The notes beneath the pieces are model-generated. The model did no database searches. It had not been told where the DNA came from and was given only the letters and a program-made list of their open reading frames with translations. Made by a program: the position numbers and the translations under genes. This document shows positions 12,895 through 24,128 of a stretch of DNA of 64,000 nucleotides, one piece after another. The DNA comes from Apodemus sylvaticus (Eukaryota > Chordata > Mammalia > Rodentia > Muridae): the NCBI RefSeq assembly GCF_947179515.1, contig NC_067481.1, forward strand, positions 2,207,570-2,271,569. The letters are read 5' to 3'. How positions within the stretch are numbered: position 1 is the first letter of the stretch; the number at the start of each line of letters is the position of its first letter.

Positions 12895-15285
12895 TTTTCA
12901 CCAGCCAGCTGCTGGCTGGGAAGTCATATCCAGGTATATAGTTTGGGCCTCTGCTTCTAAAGGGGGAACAAATCTGCCAGGCCTAAGAGGAACCTACCCT
13001 AAAGGGAGGCTCTTTCTCCATGGTGTCCGGGGTCTCACCTCAGGCTCCCACTTCCTCCTTGATGCAGTCCTCACCCTGCCCTGTTCCACTCCCAGGCCAC
13101 TGGCCCTGAGGAGCCCAGACCCATCTGGCTGTAGGAATGACATGTCCGTAGACCCAGAGCCCAGCTCTGCTGGAGTACTGTAGCCGGCCGGTTCTTTTCT
13201 CACATGGTAAAGCTGATTCTGCTCTTGGTCTCTTGGTCTCGGCACCCCAGAATCACACCTCCCATCATGCCTTGCGTACCCCTGGGTGCTGTTCAGAAGC
13301 CTTCCCTTGGGAGCATTCCCCACTCCACTGTCCTCCTCATCTCTAAAGCCCTCCCCTGAGAGAACCGCACCCCTCTCCCGGAGTTGCTTCCCTCGTTGCC
13401 TTGCCTTCCCAGTTCCAGGCACACAGTGGATATCCTCCCAATAACTCGGAGCGAGTAGTGCCTCTAGCCAGCCGAAAAGCCTTCCCATGCAGACACTGGA
13501 CTCTTTGTTGGGGCTGGGGGCGGGGGTGGGGAAGGGACAGGAGCCAACCCACCTGTTCGCTCCCCTAGGTCAGAATGAAAGAGATGTTTCCTGGCCCACA
13601 GAATCTGGAATCTAATCATGTAGACAGCTGCAGCCTGCAAACTGCGGCTCGGTGGCTCTAAGCCTGGACACTGGACACCTCCCCTCCAGGCGTGAGGTCC
13701 ACTGTGAACCCAGAGCCGGTCCAGAGCCAGGGCCAGGGTGCCCCCTTATTTAGCACCCACCAACACCTCCCCTGAGCCCACGCCCCACACATGCGGTGGC
13801 AGCTCTCAGGGCTACAGGAGGCAGTGGTATTATATATTACGACAAACAGGGGCAGCCCACTGACAAATAGGCCTGCGTGATCTAAACGGTATATTATCCC
13901 ATAAAAACGTCAGCGGGCAGAGCGTCGGAGCCAAAGCGGAGTGCCGTCCCATGCCGGAGGCCCTTCGAGGCCCTGCTCCCTCCTTCCCGGCACGGCAGGG
14001 CTGTGAGGTGATTTTCTAGGCCTTGCACAGTGTTTGTGATTCTGTTTTTTTGCTTGTTATACCATGTCTACCGGGGAGGAGAATGCAGCCCCAGAGGTTA
14101 ATGGGGACCAGGAACCCCAGGGGAGACGTTCTCTGGCAGGCAAAGGGGTTGGACACGGGACAGAGTAAGTCACCTAATTTGCCAAAGAGACAAGGCACGT
14201 GCTTTGAATTCTGAAGCTAGTTTACCGATCGTCTGAAACCAAGGAGATACACACACCCAACCTGGAGGCCTCCTTGGCAGGGTACTTCCCAGTCCTGCAG
14301 GACCAGGGACTTCAGAACCTCTGGACAAAGGTGCTCCAGGCAACTGCTTGCCAAAGGGCCTGAGGTGGCAGCTGTGTCCTGGGATTCTTTTGGGAAATCT
14401 CCAGAGTTGTATTGGTCAATAACCCGTAAGGCATTTCCTCAAGGACTCCCCAGGCAATGACCTCTTCTGCTGTGCCAGGCCTAGGACAGGGCTGCTAGCT
14501 AGGCCCCTCCAATGTGATTCTGAAGGGGGACATGGGCACAGGGACTGGGCTGGGGCAGGGGTGAGGCTGCAGGGAAGAACTCTCTTGGGACTTTGCCCTC
14601 CACAATGAAGGCATCTACCCAGGATCCAGGGGATAGGGCAGCAGCATATCCCATTGCAGGGACTTATAGTCAGATGTTTGTGGTAAAAGGAAGACAGGCA
14701 GGACTCCTGGGGCCTCAGAGGAAGAAGGGCAAAGAGGCACTGGAGTGACCACCATGGCTCCCTTTCGCTGCCTGGAAAGCCCTGATTCCCAGTAGTAGTG
14801 TTTGAACTTCATCATCTGTGCTTGGGAATTCCCAGTTCAAGGACCCAGAGGGTCCCAGGCTCAGAGTCTGGAGCTAGACCAAGGCATTCTGGGAAATGTA
14901 GTCCTTGGGGAGCTCCAGGGGTCAGTAGAGTGGGGAGTTGGGGGGTGTTTAGTTAGGGAAGAACAAGAGCCAAGGATGCCACCCTGGCACTCACACCAGA
15001 GTGGAAGTTTAAAATGCTAGGGAACTGGATTCACTTAAAAATCCACTGCCTAACTCCACATGGTTTTTCTGAACAAGAAGTCCTGACCCCTTTTAATTCT
15101 GGCAAGAGACCTCCTCCGAGAGGATGGTCCCAACCAAATCTCACAAATAGGAAGATGCATTCATTCTCACATCCCTTCACTCCTCTGGCTAGGACCTCTA
15201 GACACACACAGAGAGAATGGGTGTGTGTGGGTGTGTGTGTGAGAGGTAGGGTTGGGGTGAGACCTGCTGCCTCCCCTCTAAGAGC
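12895..15285. other. Unique intronic sequence
   Basis: No gene or transposon was recognised. A G-rich stretch with four G-runs lies at about 13509-13530 (G-quadruplex potential). A small AT-rich patch at about 13828-13912 includes tggtattatatattacg and cccataaaaacgtc. Confidence 0.45.
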
Positions 15286-16420
15286 CCGTGAGCATCCTGA
15301 AGCCCGCGTTATTTATGTTCACAGCCTGCTCTGATGACATATGTAAGTTGACAGCGAACATCCTATCAACTTGCTGGAGTGTATCTTGATTGTTAAAACA
15401 CACTCTTAAAGGTGTACAATCATTTATCAAATTAAAATAGCCAGGCTTTGCTTGTTGCTTCTCCATCTTCCTGGAAGGACCCCCAAGTCGCCTCCTGCCT
15501 CCTCTGGCCTCCTGTATTAGCACTGAGCTCTGCTTCCCCAGAGACCCTTCTCCGATGCCTGGGACCCTGGCCTCAGCACCCCCCAACCCCACCCCCACCC
15601 CCGCCCCAGGCCAGGGCAAGCCCACTAATCGCCAAGAAGTGACAAACGCCAGAAGCCCCACCAATTAAATTTAAACTCATGCAAAGCTCAGTGGCTAGTA
15701 AATTATTATTTTTATTAGCTTGAACCAAGTTCCCGTAAGAGAGAAAGTCAACTTGCTCCCATGAATGGTTCTTGTATAATTTATTTAACTCTGTGCTCTT
15801 TGCCAAAGCCTGGAATATTTTTAGCTCGTTCTGTTGTTGGATTTGGCTTTTTTATGTGTGTTTCTGAGGGGTATTTTTAGCCACATCCATGTTATCCTAA
15901 CTGCCTCCTATGCGTTTTTTTGTCCTGTCTGTGCGGGCTGTTGAACCCTGTCTCACAGGGAACCGAGGGAGATTTCTAAGAATAACTGAGTAGTGTTTGG
16001 GGTGCGGTATTTTCCGGGGAGATGTGCCATTTGCACTGTGTCACCCTTGCCCCGGCCACCAATCCGCCTTACTGTTCACGTGCCTAAGCTATTCCGTCCG
16101 GAGAACTCGATGTTTCCCTATAGGAATAATCAGACATGGTGGCGGCCTAGGCCCCACTGAGAAAAAACCCACATTCCAAAAACAGCTTTGGTGGAGCGGG
16201 CGCGGCTGCCGCAGCCGGCCCAGTCTATGCAGCCGCCAGATTCCCGGATCCCCGCGGCTCGGTTGGGTACCGCGGCAGCTTTGATGTCTAGCTCTGTCAC
16301 TGACGGAGCCGGATAGGTAGAAGCTCGGAAAGGAACTCTTTTCACACCTACTTAATGTTGGTAACTGCTGCAGAGACACTCTATCGTGCAGCGGAGTTAA
16401 TGAGGTATTTACGAAAATGT
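15286..16420. promoter_or_regulatory. AT-rich, repeat-free block; candidate intronic enhancer
   Basis: Two AT-rich segments (15290-15450 and 15655-15960) are separated by a C-rich stretch and followed by a GC-mixed segment to about 16400. Visible motifs include TGACAG (MEIS/TGIF-like, about 15349), CATGCAAA (octamer-like, about 15679) and two tatttttag elements (about 15816 and 15872, MEF2-like). It has no SINE and no coding frame. The enhancer role is inference from composition and setting in a regulator's first intron. Confidence 0.35.
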
Positions 16421-18534
16421 ATTTTTTTCTTTAAAAAAAAAAAATCCCACAAGATGAGCGGGGCACCTTTGATGGGGTCTTTTTTTCTTTTTCTTTTTTT
16501 TTCACACAGGAAATTGTCTTTTTATTCATTTTATTTTTTAAATCTATGAAGCTAGGCGGAGTTTGGGTGGTTGGTTATTTTATTTTACTTTAGAGACTGG
16601 TCAACCAAAGCGCCTTTAACAGGAAATAGGTTGGCAGTCTCTCTCCAGAAAGGGCCTGCCTGAATCCCCCCAAAGCTGTAGCCAAGACCCATGGCTGCAC
16701 AGGCCAAGCTAAATCACATCCCAAAGCCAAAGGGGGTGGAGAGGAGCCCAAAAAGAGGATTCACACCGAGAAGCAAACCGGCCCCTTGGTGAGGCCCCAG
16801 CCCTGGGGGGAGCTCTAGGATCGGACAGGAGCTGACCCAGCCGGAAGGGGGGCGGGGCGTGCGAGCACAAGGCTCCCGAGTTTCTCCCGAGCCAGCTGCC
16901 TCCTGATTAAACCCGTTCGGGGAAAGGAGAGATCCCCCAAGTAACTCCAGGCAGTAGCACGGGGGAGAAAACCTAGATTAGTTCATGTTGATTTTCCCTT
17001 TTTGTGTGTGTGTTCCCCCATCCCTAGATTTCACAGCTTTGCCTCCGGACCATCTGTATTAAAGACAAAAAAAAAAAAAAAAAATCTAACACTGAACTAA
17101 AAATAATAGTTCCAAACATTTTAATTGCACCTCTCAGTGACAGGGTTAAGGGAGCAGCTCTCTCCATAAACCTACAGCTCGGATATAAAGCGACCGGCAC
17201 TTTCAGTTCAAGGGGGAGGGGGGGACAATGGCAGGCGCCAGGGAGCCCATCATCAGCCCCCGCCCCCGCCCCTTAGGGTCCCACAAGCTGATACCGTCTA
17301 TGTACCAGGTGGGAAAGAAGCAGGGGAGGAAGTGGAGAGACCCTTAGCCCAGGCTGGCCAGGCAGGTGGGGACAGCAAGCCACACAGGGAAGCCGTTCCG
17401 GGGAACGGCCCCGCAGCCTGGATGTCTGCATCCTACGCAAGCTCAGGGAAGATTCTTCCACAGCAATTTTGCTCTCAGCTCAGCAGCTGGGACAGGGAGG
17501 GGCAGGCTGGACTATGGCAGCCTTGGCCTGTGGGCCAAGGCTATTCATCCACAGAGACGGGGAGAATAGGAGAAGGTGGCCATTGGGAAATCTTCACACA
17601 AAATCTGAACGGCAAGATCTAGAGACAAATTCCTTAACTTCATCCCATCTTTCTCTCTTTCTAAATGAGGGCCTAGGCAGAAGCAGACTGAAGTACAGGG
17701 ATCTTGAGTATAACTCCTGTTTTAAAAATACATGTAGCGAGACTCTAAAAATGAACTCGAAATCCTGGCTACCCTGGCTTTTGACAATTGCAAAAGGCTT
17801 CCAGCCCCACACAGCCCAGCCGGCCAGGCTTCGCACGGCCGCCCAGTCCAGCCTCTCCAAACACAATAGGATCCTCTGGTGCCCAAGGGGCTGGAAACTG
17901 GGCTGGGCCTGGGGAATCAGGAGACACACGGCCCTCCAGCACTGAGAGAGGAGCTCTCTAGGGCCCCCAGTGTAAGGAAGCAGGAAGGGTGTGGGGTCAC
18001 AGACTAGGACCTGGTACAGTTTCTCACAGTTCTCTGAGGCCTGTAGTCCAAGAACCACGTGGTCCAAGTTAGCATGAGAAAGACAAAGGTCCAGGCCACT
18101 TCTCCACATTCCCACCTGACGGGGTATTACCTAGCTCTGGGAAAAAGCAGAAATAGCTGCTGACCAAGAGCTAACTAAGGGCTGGCGAGTGGGGGCAGGA
18201 GGCAGCGGTGACCTGAACTAGATGGGGAGCTGGGCTTGGCCTAGCTGCCCCCCTACAGGGGCACAGCCTTAGCCAGCCAGGGTACTACTGTGGAAACTTG
18301 CTCTCTGCAGCACCGTGACCTACCAGGCTGGAGGGCTGCACAGTGGAGGAAGAGGGCAGAGGCGGCCTCTCCACTCCTCGACCCTGCAGACTCAGCCTCT
18401 CCTGCCTGCCGCCAGAAGCCGAGGCTGGTGGGGAAGCTGGGCACTGACCCCGCTGCTGCCACCATCGTGTCAAAGCCCTCCCTCCGCTCCCCAGTGGGTC
18501 AGACATGAGTGGGTGGCATCTCAGTGCAGCGGTA
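16421..18534. other. Unique intronic sequence
   Basis: Mostly mixed-composition sequence with an A18 run at about 17069-17086 and T-runs around 16430-16540. There are CCCCGCC boxes at about 17260-17273. No exon or transposon was recognised. Confidence 0.45.
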
Positions 18535-19090
18535 AGCCTAGACAATAACCACAAGGGATATTGGGGAAAAGATATTTTAAATTCATCAATTGCTCGGTCA
18601 AGTACTTTTCTTTTTCTTTCCAGTATAAATCTAGAAGGGGTAAAAATGGAGAGGAAAAGGAAAAGTGAAAAGAAAAACGATCCACAGAGAGGAAGGCAGA
18701 GCCTGCTGAGGCGCCAGCTGGAAAGGCAAGCTGGTGGCGTGGGGCTGACCCCGCAGGAGGCTGGCCACTCTAGCCCAAGGCTGCTCACTCACACCAACCT
18801 CGTGCGGCAAAAATTGGAGGCCCTTTATTAATTAAGCAATTTCAAGGATTTTTCTTAAAAATTTACTTTTTTTTCTTTTTGACTGCCTTCCCTTCCAACA
18901 TTTTCCCTTCTAGCCCATCCGTTTTAATCCACAAACTAATTGTAATCCCATTAAAGCAGATATAATTTTATTACTATTCATGGTTCATCAAGCTAATAAT
19001 AATAACTGTTACTGCCAAACTAAAAAATAAAAGCAGCAAATAATATTTCTGATGTTTAGAATAAACTGTAAACAAAAGCAAGCCGACCTG
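18535..19090. promoter_or_regulatory. AT-rich, repeat-free block; candidate regulatory DNA
   Basis: A low-repeat AT-rich block with runs such as taataataataactg and a forkhead-type site gtaaacaaaag at about 19067 lies just downstream (in gene order) of the first coding exon. A GC-richer island interrupts it at about 18685-18820. Function is inferred from composition only. Confidence 0.35.
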
Positions 19091-19963
19091 CGAGGGTGAC
19101 CCAGCAGGTCCACGAGCAGTCCCTCAGGCTCCCCCAGCTCCGCCCACGCTGGTCAGTGACTTCCCCGCCAGCTGAGGCTTCGCTCCAGAGACAGGGTCAG
19201 TGCTACCAAGGACAGACCCCTCAGGGAAGGGGACATGAGTGGGCCGAAACAAGGGGGCGTGCCGGGAATGATCAGAACAATTCAGGGTCTCTGGTCTGGA
19301 AGCTAAAGCGCACGGACTCGCCTGCACCGAAATCCCAAGCGGTGCGGGATGCGTTACGCACTCGGGCCACGCTTAGTCCGGCGTTAGCAGGATACCAAAG
19401 GCACTTGTTAAAGCGCATGCATCCCCTGCAAACCCATTCTCGCCCTGACACTTCAAGGCTTTATATAGAAACAGGATTTTCTCGTCTTACACTAGCAGTT
19501 CCCATTAGCACTCCCCGGGCACACACTGCTCTCTAATCCGCGGGCCGGACGCGCCCTGGCCCCCTCCCCCAGCCACAGAGTCGTTCTGTCCTTGCAGAAA
19601 GCGCCACCGTGTCTCAGACGCCGAACGAACGTCTTAAACGAGGTGAATGCAAAATGCAGAAAAGAGGCTTCCGCAGAATTTACTTCTGCAGAAAGGGGTG
19701 GGGGAGGGTGACTGGGAGCTGAAGGCTTGGTTTGATGCCTGCTCTCGGGCTTCCCCGCGTGACCCGAGGTAGTCCGGGAAAGGCGGCTGGAAACGGCGCG
19801 AGCAAGCCCGTGAGCGCGGCCCGCTCGGCGCTGCACAGGGAAATGAAACCAAAGCTCCGAGAACTACTACGAGGAGCGGAGGGGCCGGCGCTCTTTTCAC
19901 TGGGCACTGTTGCCGGCTGCGGCAGGGCCTCCCGCACCGCACCCGCCCCGGCCGGACACTGAC

Positions 19964-20147
19964 CTGTGTGCGATGCCATCGGCAGCGGCGACGGGAAGTA
20001 CTTTCCGGGCTGGAAATGAGCGGCCGGTTGCGCGGCGGGGCCGGCGGGGGCGAGGCGTGCGGCGGCGGCGGCGGCGGCGCTGCGGTGGCCCAGGCTCCCG
20101 CGTTCCGATAGCAAATGCGGCGGCGGCGCGAAGTCTCGGCCATCCAT
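19964..20147 (-). CDS. Bahcc1: Bahcc1 first coding exon (residues 1-61)
   Basis: On the minus strand the ATG at 20147-20145 has G at -3 and G at +4, and opens MDGRDFAPPPHLLSERGS. It continues through a seven-alanine run (GCC repeats, residues 24-30) and QPGKYFPSPLPMASHT, then one base before a CACACAG|GTCAGT donor. I recognise the opening MDGRDF and the HFQPGKYFPSPLP segment as the start of BAHCC1. The product is a large nuclear protein whose C-terminal BAH domain reads H3K27me3 and links to co-repressors; this exon encodes only a low-complexity Pro/Ala-rich N-terminus. The frame stays open past the donor to 19680, but those extra residues are intronic. Joining to the acceptor at 171 restores a codon (G+CC = Ala) and the familiar MASHTASSRL text. 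The first ATG upstream in another frame is a uORF (see separate entry). Confidence 0.93.
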
Positions 20148-20292
20148 GCCGGGCCCTGGCCCCGGCCCGCCGCCGCCGCCTCCAGCAAGCAGCGTGGCCG
20201 GGGCCTGGGAACGGCTCCGAGTGCAGGCGGCGCGCGGGCGGCGCGCGGGAAGCGGCGTCCGGGGTCACCGGAGGCACAGATAGCCGAGTCGG

Positions 20293-20364
20293 TCAGCACA
20301 CCGGCGGACTGGGCTTCTCCGCGGGCGGCCGCGCTCCGAGCCGGCGACCGCCGTGCAGGTCCAT
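20293..20364 (-). CDS. Upstream ORF of 23 codons in the Bahcc1 leader
   Basis: The minus strand has ACCATGG (ideal Kozak context) at the very start of the probable leader exon. It opens a 23-codon frame, beginning MDLHGGRR and ending PPVC, that stops with TGA at 20295-20293, 145 bases before the Bahcc1 ATG. Its resemblance to a known peptide is not recognised. Its likely effect, if in the mRNA, would be to lower or condition initiation at the main ATG. Confidence 0.4.
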   Translation of the reverse strand: MDLHGGRRLGARPPAEKPSPPVC

Positions 20365-20747
20365 GGTCTGCAGAGGCAAGCAGAAGAGACTCGGTGACTA
20401 GGGGGTTCTTCTCGCCCGGGGTACCCGCCCCTCCCGCTACCGGCCCCCTCCTCGCGCGCCAACCCGAGTGGCATCCAGACCGGACAGGGAGGCTAGGAGC
20501 GCTCCGAGGACTCCCTACTGCACACGCTAACGCGCCGGGTCATTGGAGCCGCCCTGCACGCGGGTCCAGCAGCACACACGCACCGTCCGAGCCACGCTTG
20601 GCTTGCAAGAGCCAGAGGCAACCCAACAGCGCTGCGCGCTGCTTCCCTTTCTGGTCCCTGAGAGTCCCTGCGGCGAAGGCGCCGTTGCGAAGAGGCTGCT
20701 GGCTCCGCTGGGTGATAAAAACCCAAATCTGCGAAGCCATCACGCAC

Positions 20748-20792
20748 ACTCGCACGCGCGCGCACACACACACACTCACACACACGCACACC
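20748..20792. repeat. CG/CA alternating tract
   Basis: A cgcacgcgcgcgcacac run followed by CA repeats, broken by single T positions, lies upstream of the coding exon. It has Z-DNA potential in a CpG-rich setting. Confidence 0.85.
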
Positions 20793-20900
20793 CTCTCCCC
20801 TCCCCCGCTGCCCAAAGGTGTCTCGGAGGAAAAAGCCCGGAGTCCACGCTTCGCCCCCCCAACCCCCGCCCGTCTTTCTGAGGTCCAGCTTTTACTACAT

Positions 20901-20992
20901 TCCGCTTAACCGAATAACCATGCTAATTAAGCGAGAAATTTTATTGATTGTAACTCAAGAGTTCTTTTTTAAATAACCTTCCTTTTCTCCTC
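20901..20992. promoter_or_regulatory. Short AT-rich block with homeodomain-type site
   Basis: An abrupt AT-rich stretch inside the CpG-rich domain contains gctaattaagc (TAATTA core at about 20922) and ttattgattg. A transcription-factor binding role is inferred. Confidence 0.3.
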
Positions 20993-21029
20993 TCTCCCAT
21001 CCCCCCCATGCGTCTTTCAGTCCATTCTT

Positions 21030-21700
21030 TTGAATGTCGTCCCCCACTCAGCCCCAGTGGGACCGCTCCCCCACCCCAGCATTGTGCCACAACCCCAAAC
21101 TGGCGTCCCGGAGCTCCGGGCGCCCCTCGACCGCCACCGGCATCACCTGGGCCGCTACGCCGCAGTGCCTGGCCTGCTGTCCCCGAGCCCGGAGCTTCCC
21201 GGTGAGGCTGGAACAATCACCCCGCCCCCCAATCAAATTCGCCCAGGATCTTCCTCTGCGGATTGGGGGTTTGGGAGGGAGGGGGCTCAGAGAGTCAGAA
21301 ATTGTTTTCTCTCTGCCTCCCAAATCGGTCACAATGTTTCACCATTCAGCGCCTGCCCAGGACCACCTAACCAAGGCTGGTCTTCGCTTGGCACCTAGGT
21401 CGACCCTGCAGGGAAGAAGCTCAGACCGAGCATAGCTCAGGCTTCTTCTGCGTCTGGGTCCCAGCAGACCCGGGTCCTCGGGTCTTCCATTCCCAGCTCG
21501 GGCAGGGCCGGCTTAAAATGACCCTCCTCTCCCTTTTCTTCTACCCCTCCCACTGCGGAAGTCTGCTCCCGGGCGAAATCGGAGACAATTTCAACTCTTG
21601 AGAGGAGCAACCCAGCAAGTGAAATAAACTGTACCCCACCATGCACGTGCGACGAAAGTCTCTCGACCCTCCTCCATTTCCAATACTCTTCTCCTTATTC
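21030..21700. other. GC-rich unique sequence between CpG islands
   Basis: Moderately CpG-rich, no exon recognised. Overlapping open frames on both strands carry no familiar protein text. Confidence 0.4.
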
Positions 21701-22050
21701 CCGAAATACGCATTGTTTTAATACTTTGTCTCAGTTCCAGTAGAACGGAGATATTCTTAACTGCGAACTTTGCAGACAATCAAAACCTTTTTTTAAAGCC
21801 ATCCCACCGTGACAACAAAGCGATTAAGATGTTTTCTATTTCGTAAATACCATTTAAAATTGCTATATTTTATGCTCTGGGTTCTACACTGTCTTATTTG
21901 CACACTATTTTGTGTCTGATTTAATCTATAACCGAAAACATAATGTATTAAGTGAATACATATTTGCTCAGCTGATAAGCTTTTTTTAATATTTATTCGG
22001 AGAATTTTGCATTGTAAATAAACGGGACTACACAAAGACTTCTCTTTGTG
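21700..22050. promoter_or_regulatory. AT-rich block embedded between CpG islands
   Basis: About 350 bases are strongly AT-rich (for example ttaatatttattcgg) with sharp borders to GC-rich DNA on both sides. There is no transposon and no coding frame. Such blocks in promoter domains of regulatory genes are often conserved; not testable here. Confidence 0.35.
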
Positions 22051-22079
22051 CTCGACCTGCATACAAAGGGGTTTGGGGC

Positions 22080-23450
22080 TCTCTTCCCTCTGGGGAGCGT
22101 TACTCTCCCCGGGTCCAACAAATAACGCTTCTCCACCTCGCGGGCCTACCCGGCCATAGCCAAGGCGCGGAAGGCTCGAGCAAGGCCGAGGCGTTGTTGG
22201 CGCCGGGATCAGGGAATGGACTGCCGAGGGGATGAAGAGGGACTTGCGCGCCCCAACCCAGGCCGGCGCCTCTCGAACCCCGGAGGGCGCCGAGCAGGAC
22301 AAAGGGAAAGGAGGAAGGGGAGGGAGGTCAGGAACCTGCCGCTTCAAAGGCGCCGAGGGCCGGAGTGGGGTCGGAGGCTGCGCGCGCTGTACAAGGCTTG
22401 GCGACGGCCTCCGGGGAGTCGTGTGCGCTGGGCTTTTGTTCTGGGCCCCCACCCCCAGTAAGACATTTCAAAGTCGGAGCGAAAGTGGGGGCTGCCCGCG
22501 ATTCTCGGGACGCGGGCTCTGAGCTCACGCCGCAGCTTTCCTCTCCACCCCCTGCGGGCCGATCGCCGGTTCCTTCGTGCCTTTCTCCCAAGCCAGCCAG
22601 ACTCTCTACGCCAACTAGGGGTGGGTTAGGTCTCCGGGACCCGCCGTTGCGCTTCTGACCTGACCGGAGGGGACTTTTCTTTGTGTCCTGTCCTGCCCGA
22701 GAGCAGCTGCGCCGCCCCGATCTGCTCGCGCGCTGGGCCTGGGAAAGCCAGCTCCATGCCGAGCGAGCAAGGGCAGAAGCTGAGGCCACAGCCGGAGAGA
22801 GGCGGCCGGAAGCTGAGGTGCCGCAGTTCGCCGAATCTCGAGGCTCCGAGGCCTCCCCAAGCCCAACCCCGGGACGGGACACCGCAATGGACCCCGGGCA
22901 GGGCTGGAGCAGAGGAAACAGTGGCAGCGTACAGAGAGCCGCGCGCGGCCGGAGAGTCGCCCACAAGAACACTTCTAAAGAACCCGAACCCCAGAAATCC
23001 TCCCCGGGTGGCTGGGCGTGACCCCCACAACTGCGGTCCCTCCCGAGGCTTGGCCAGCACTCGTACCCCGAGCTCCTCAAGGTTTGCTTTGTTTTCAAAT
23101 TTCGCATCGAAACGCCGGGTCTGAGACGCCTTTGTCCTCGGCTGGAGGCCAGGCCCTGGGGTCCGTGGGCTCCCTCCTGCCGAGTTTCTCGCGCGGGTGG
23201 GCGCAGTGGGGCCTGCAAGGCCAGGCCGCAGCCAGGAGCGCTCCGGGAGCGAACGGCTCCGGCGTCGCTGCACAACCCGCTCCCTGCGAAACCCGCCCCC
23301 CCCATCAGCCCAGATAGGAACCGGGACTGAGTGGTGCAAGACCCCCGCTCTGGGGGATGGACCGGTCCCCGGACCACGCCACGCGGGTCCTGGCCTGAGC
23401 CCGCGTGCTGCCCTGAACGCACCGCATGAAGACGCCCCACTGTTCAGCCC
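22080..23450. promoter_or_regulatory. CpG island
   Basis: This is the densest CpG segment of the window. It would lie in the intron between a candidate first exon (ending 24129) and the first coding exon, or may hold its own start site. The 370-codon minus-strand frame across it lacks a proper ATG and is rejected as coding. Confidence 0.75.
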
Positions 23451-23809
23451 CCCTCCTCCACCCCAACTCCTCCAGAGGGGAGGGAAAAAAAGGAAATGTT
23501 CTGAAAAGAATTAAATCTGTGGGGAGCGGAACCTGAAAACCTGCCAGCACCCCTCTAATCTCCTGTCCCCTCACTGAGGCCCGGAAAGCAGCGACCGTGG
23601 CCACGGAGAGCCGACCGTTCCCTGCGCCACTGAACGACCGGGCGGAGCCCATTCAAGATTGCTGGGGGAGGGGAGTAAGATGGGGGAGCAAATAATTGGG
23701 GTTCGCTCCTGGTTCCTCCAGAGGTGGGCTCTCACAGACTGCCCATTCGGGGCTACCCGTGAGGCTTTGGCTGAACGAAGCTTGGCGGTCTCTGTCCTGT
23801 CTCGATAAT

Positions 23810-24128
23810 TTATTTTTAATGCAGGGTGTCGATCGAGACAACAAGCGCTCAGAGCAAAGCAAGGACGCATTACGGGGGGAATTTTAAACCGATCGATAAA
23901 ATTTTTCAGAGGAAAAAATATCGTACTCATATATACATATATATATAGTCAATTTTTTAAAAAAGCCTTTTAACATCATAACGGATTTTAAAAGGGAAGC
24001 TCTATTATTTAACATCACAATCCTGAATTTCTTTTGCTTAAAAATGTAAACCCCAAAAACCAAGATAAAATAATAAAATAATAAAAATACAAAAAAAATT
24101 AAAAATGAAAGCAATTTGAGTTACTTAC
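23810..24128. promoter_or_regulatory. AT-rich block with TA-rich core
   Basis: Strongly AT-rich, with tatatacatatatatatag at about 23930-23949 and A/T runs to 24110. It lies immediately past the candidate donor at 24128. No transposon recognised. Confidence 0.35.

Larger units (their letters stand above)
172..19963 (-). other. Bahcc1: Bahcc1 intron between the first and second coding exons
   Basis: The intron is bounded on the minus strand by a GTCAGT donor just below 19964 and a CCACAG acceptor just above 171, and is 19,792 bases long. It splits a codon after its first base (G|CC, Ala). I found no additional minus-strand exon inside it with recognisable BAHCC1 sequence. It holds an ACC-rich array, an ERVL-like LTR piece, one B1 and AT-rich blocks described separately. 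Long first introns of chromatin and developmental regulators commonly hold enhancers; that role here is inference. Confidence 0.85.
19964..20367 (-). other. Bahcc1: Probable full exon: 5' leader plus first coding segment
   Basis: A pyrimidine-rich run ending in CTGCAG (AG at 20369-20368 on the minus strand) looks like a good splice acceptor, which would make a 404-base exon with 220 bases of leader before the ATG. If used, transcription starts farther upstream (higher coordinates). The alternative is that transcription initiates in this CpG island without that splice. Confidence 0.5.
19530..20900. promoter_or_regulatory. Bahcc1: CpG island over the first Bahcc1 coding exon
   Basis: C+G and CpG density rise sharply here, with many CGG/GCC runs, and cover the coding exon and its leader. 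Open frames on both strands are long because of GC richness, not because of coding. This is one of several CpG-dense segments in the 19.5-26.3 kb domain. Confidence 0.85.

Noticed and set aside
19680..19963. Extension of the MDGRDF frame beyond residue 61
   Set aside because: A GTCAGT donor follows MASHT, and the recalled BAHCC1 text resumes at 171, so these codons are intronic.
20115..20909. 264-codon plus-strand frame antisense to the Bahcc1 first coding exon
   Set aside because: It is the GC-rich shadow of the coding exon and leader and ends in the CA tract; no similarity recognised.
22328..23440. 370-codon minus-strand open frame in the CpG island
   Set aside because: It has no proper ATG at its head, shows no recognisable protein, overlaps long frames on the other strand, and is explained by GC richness.
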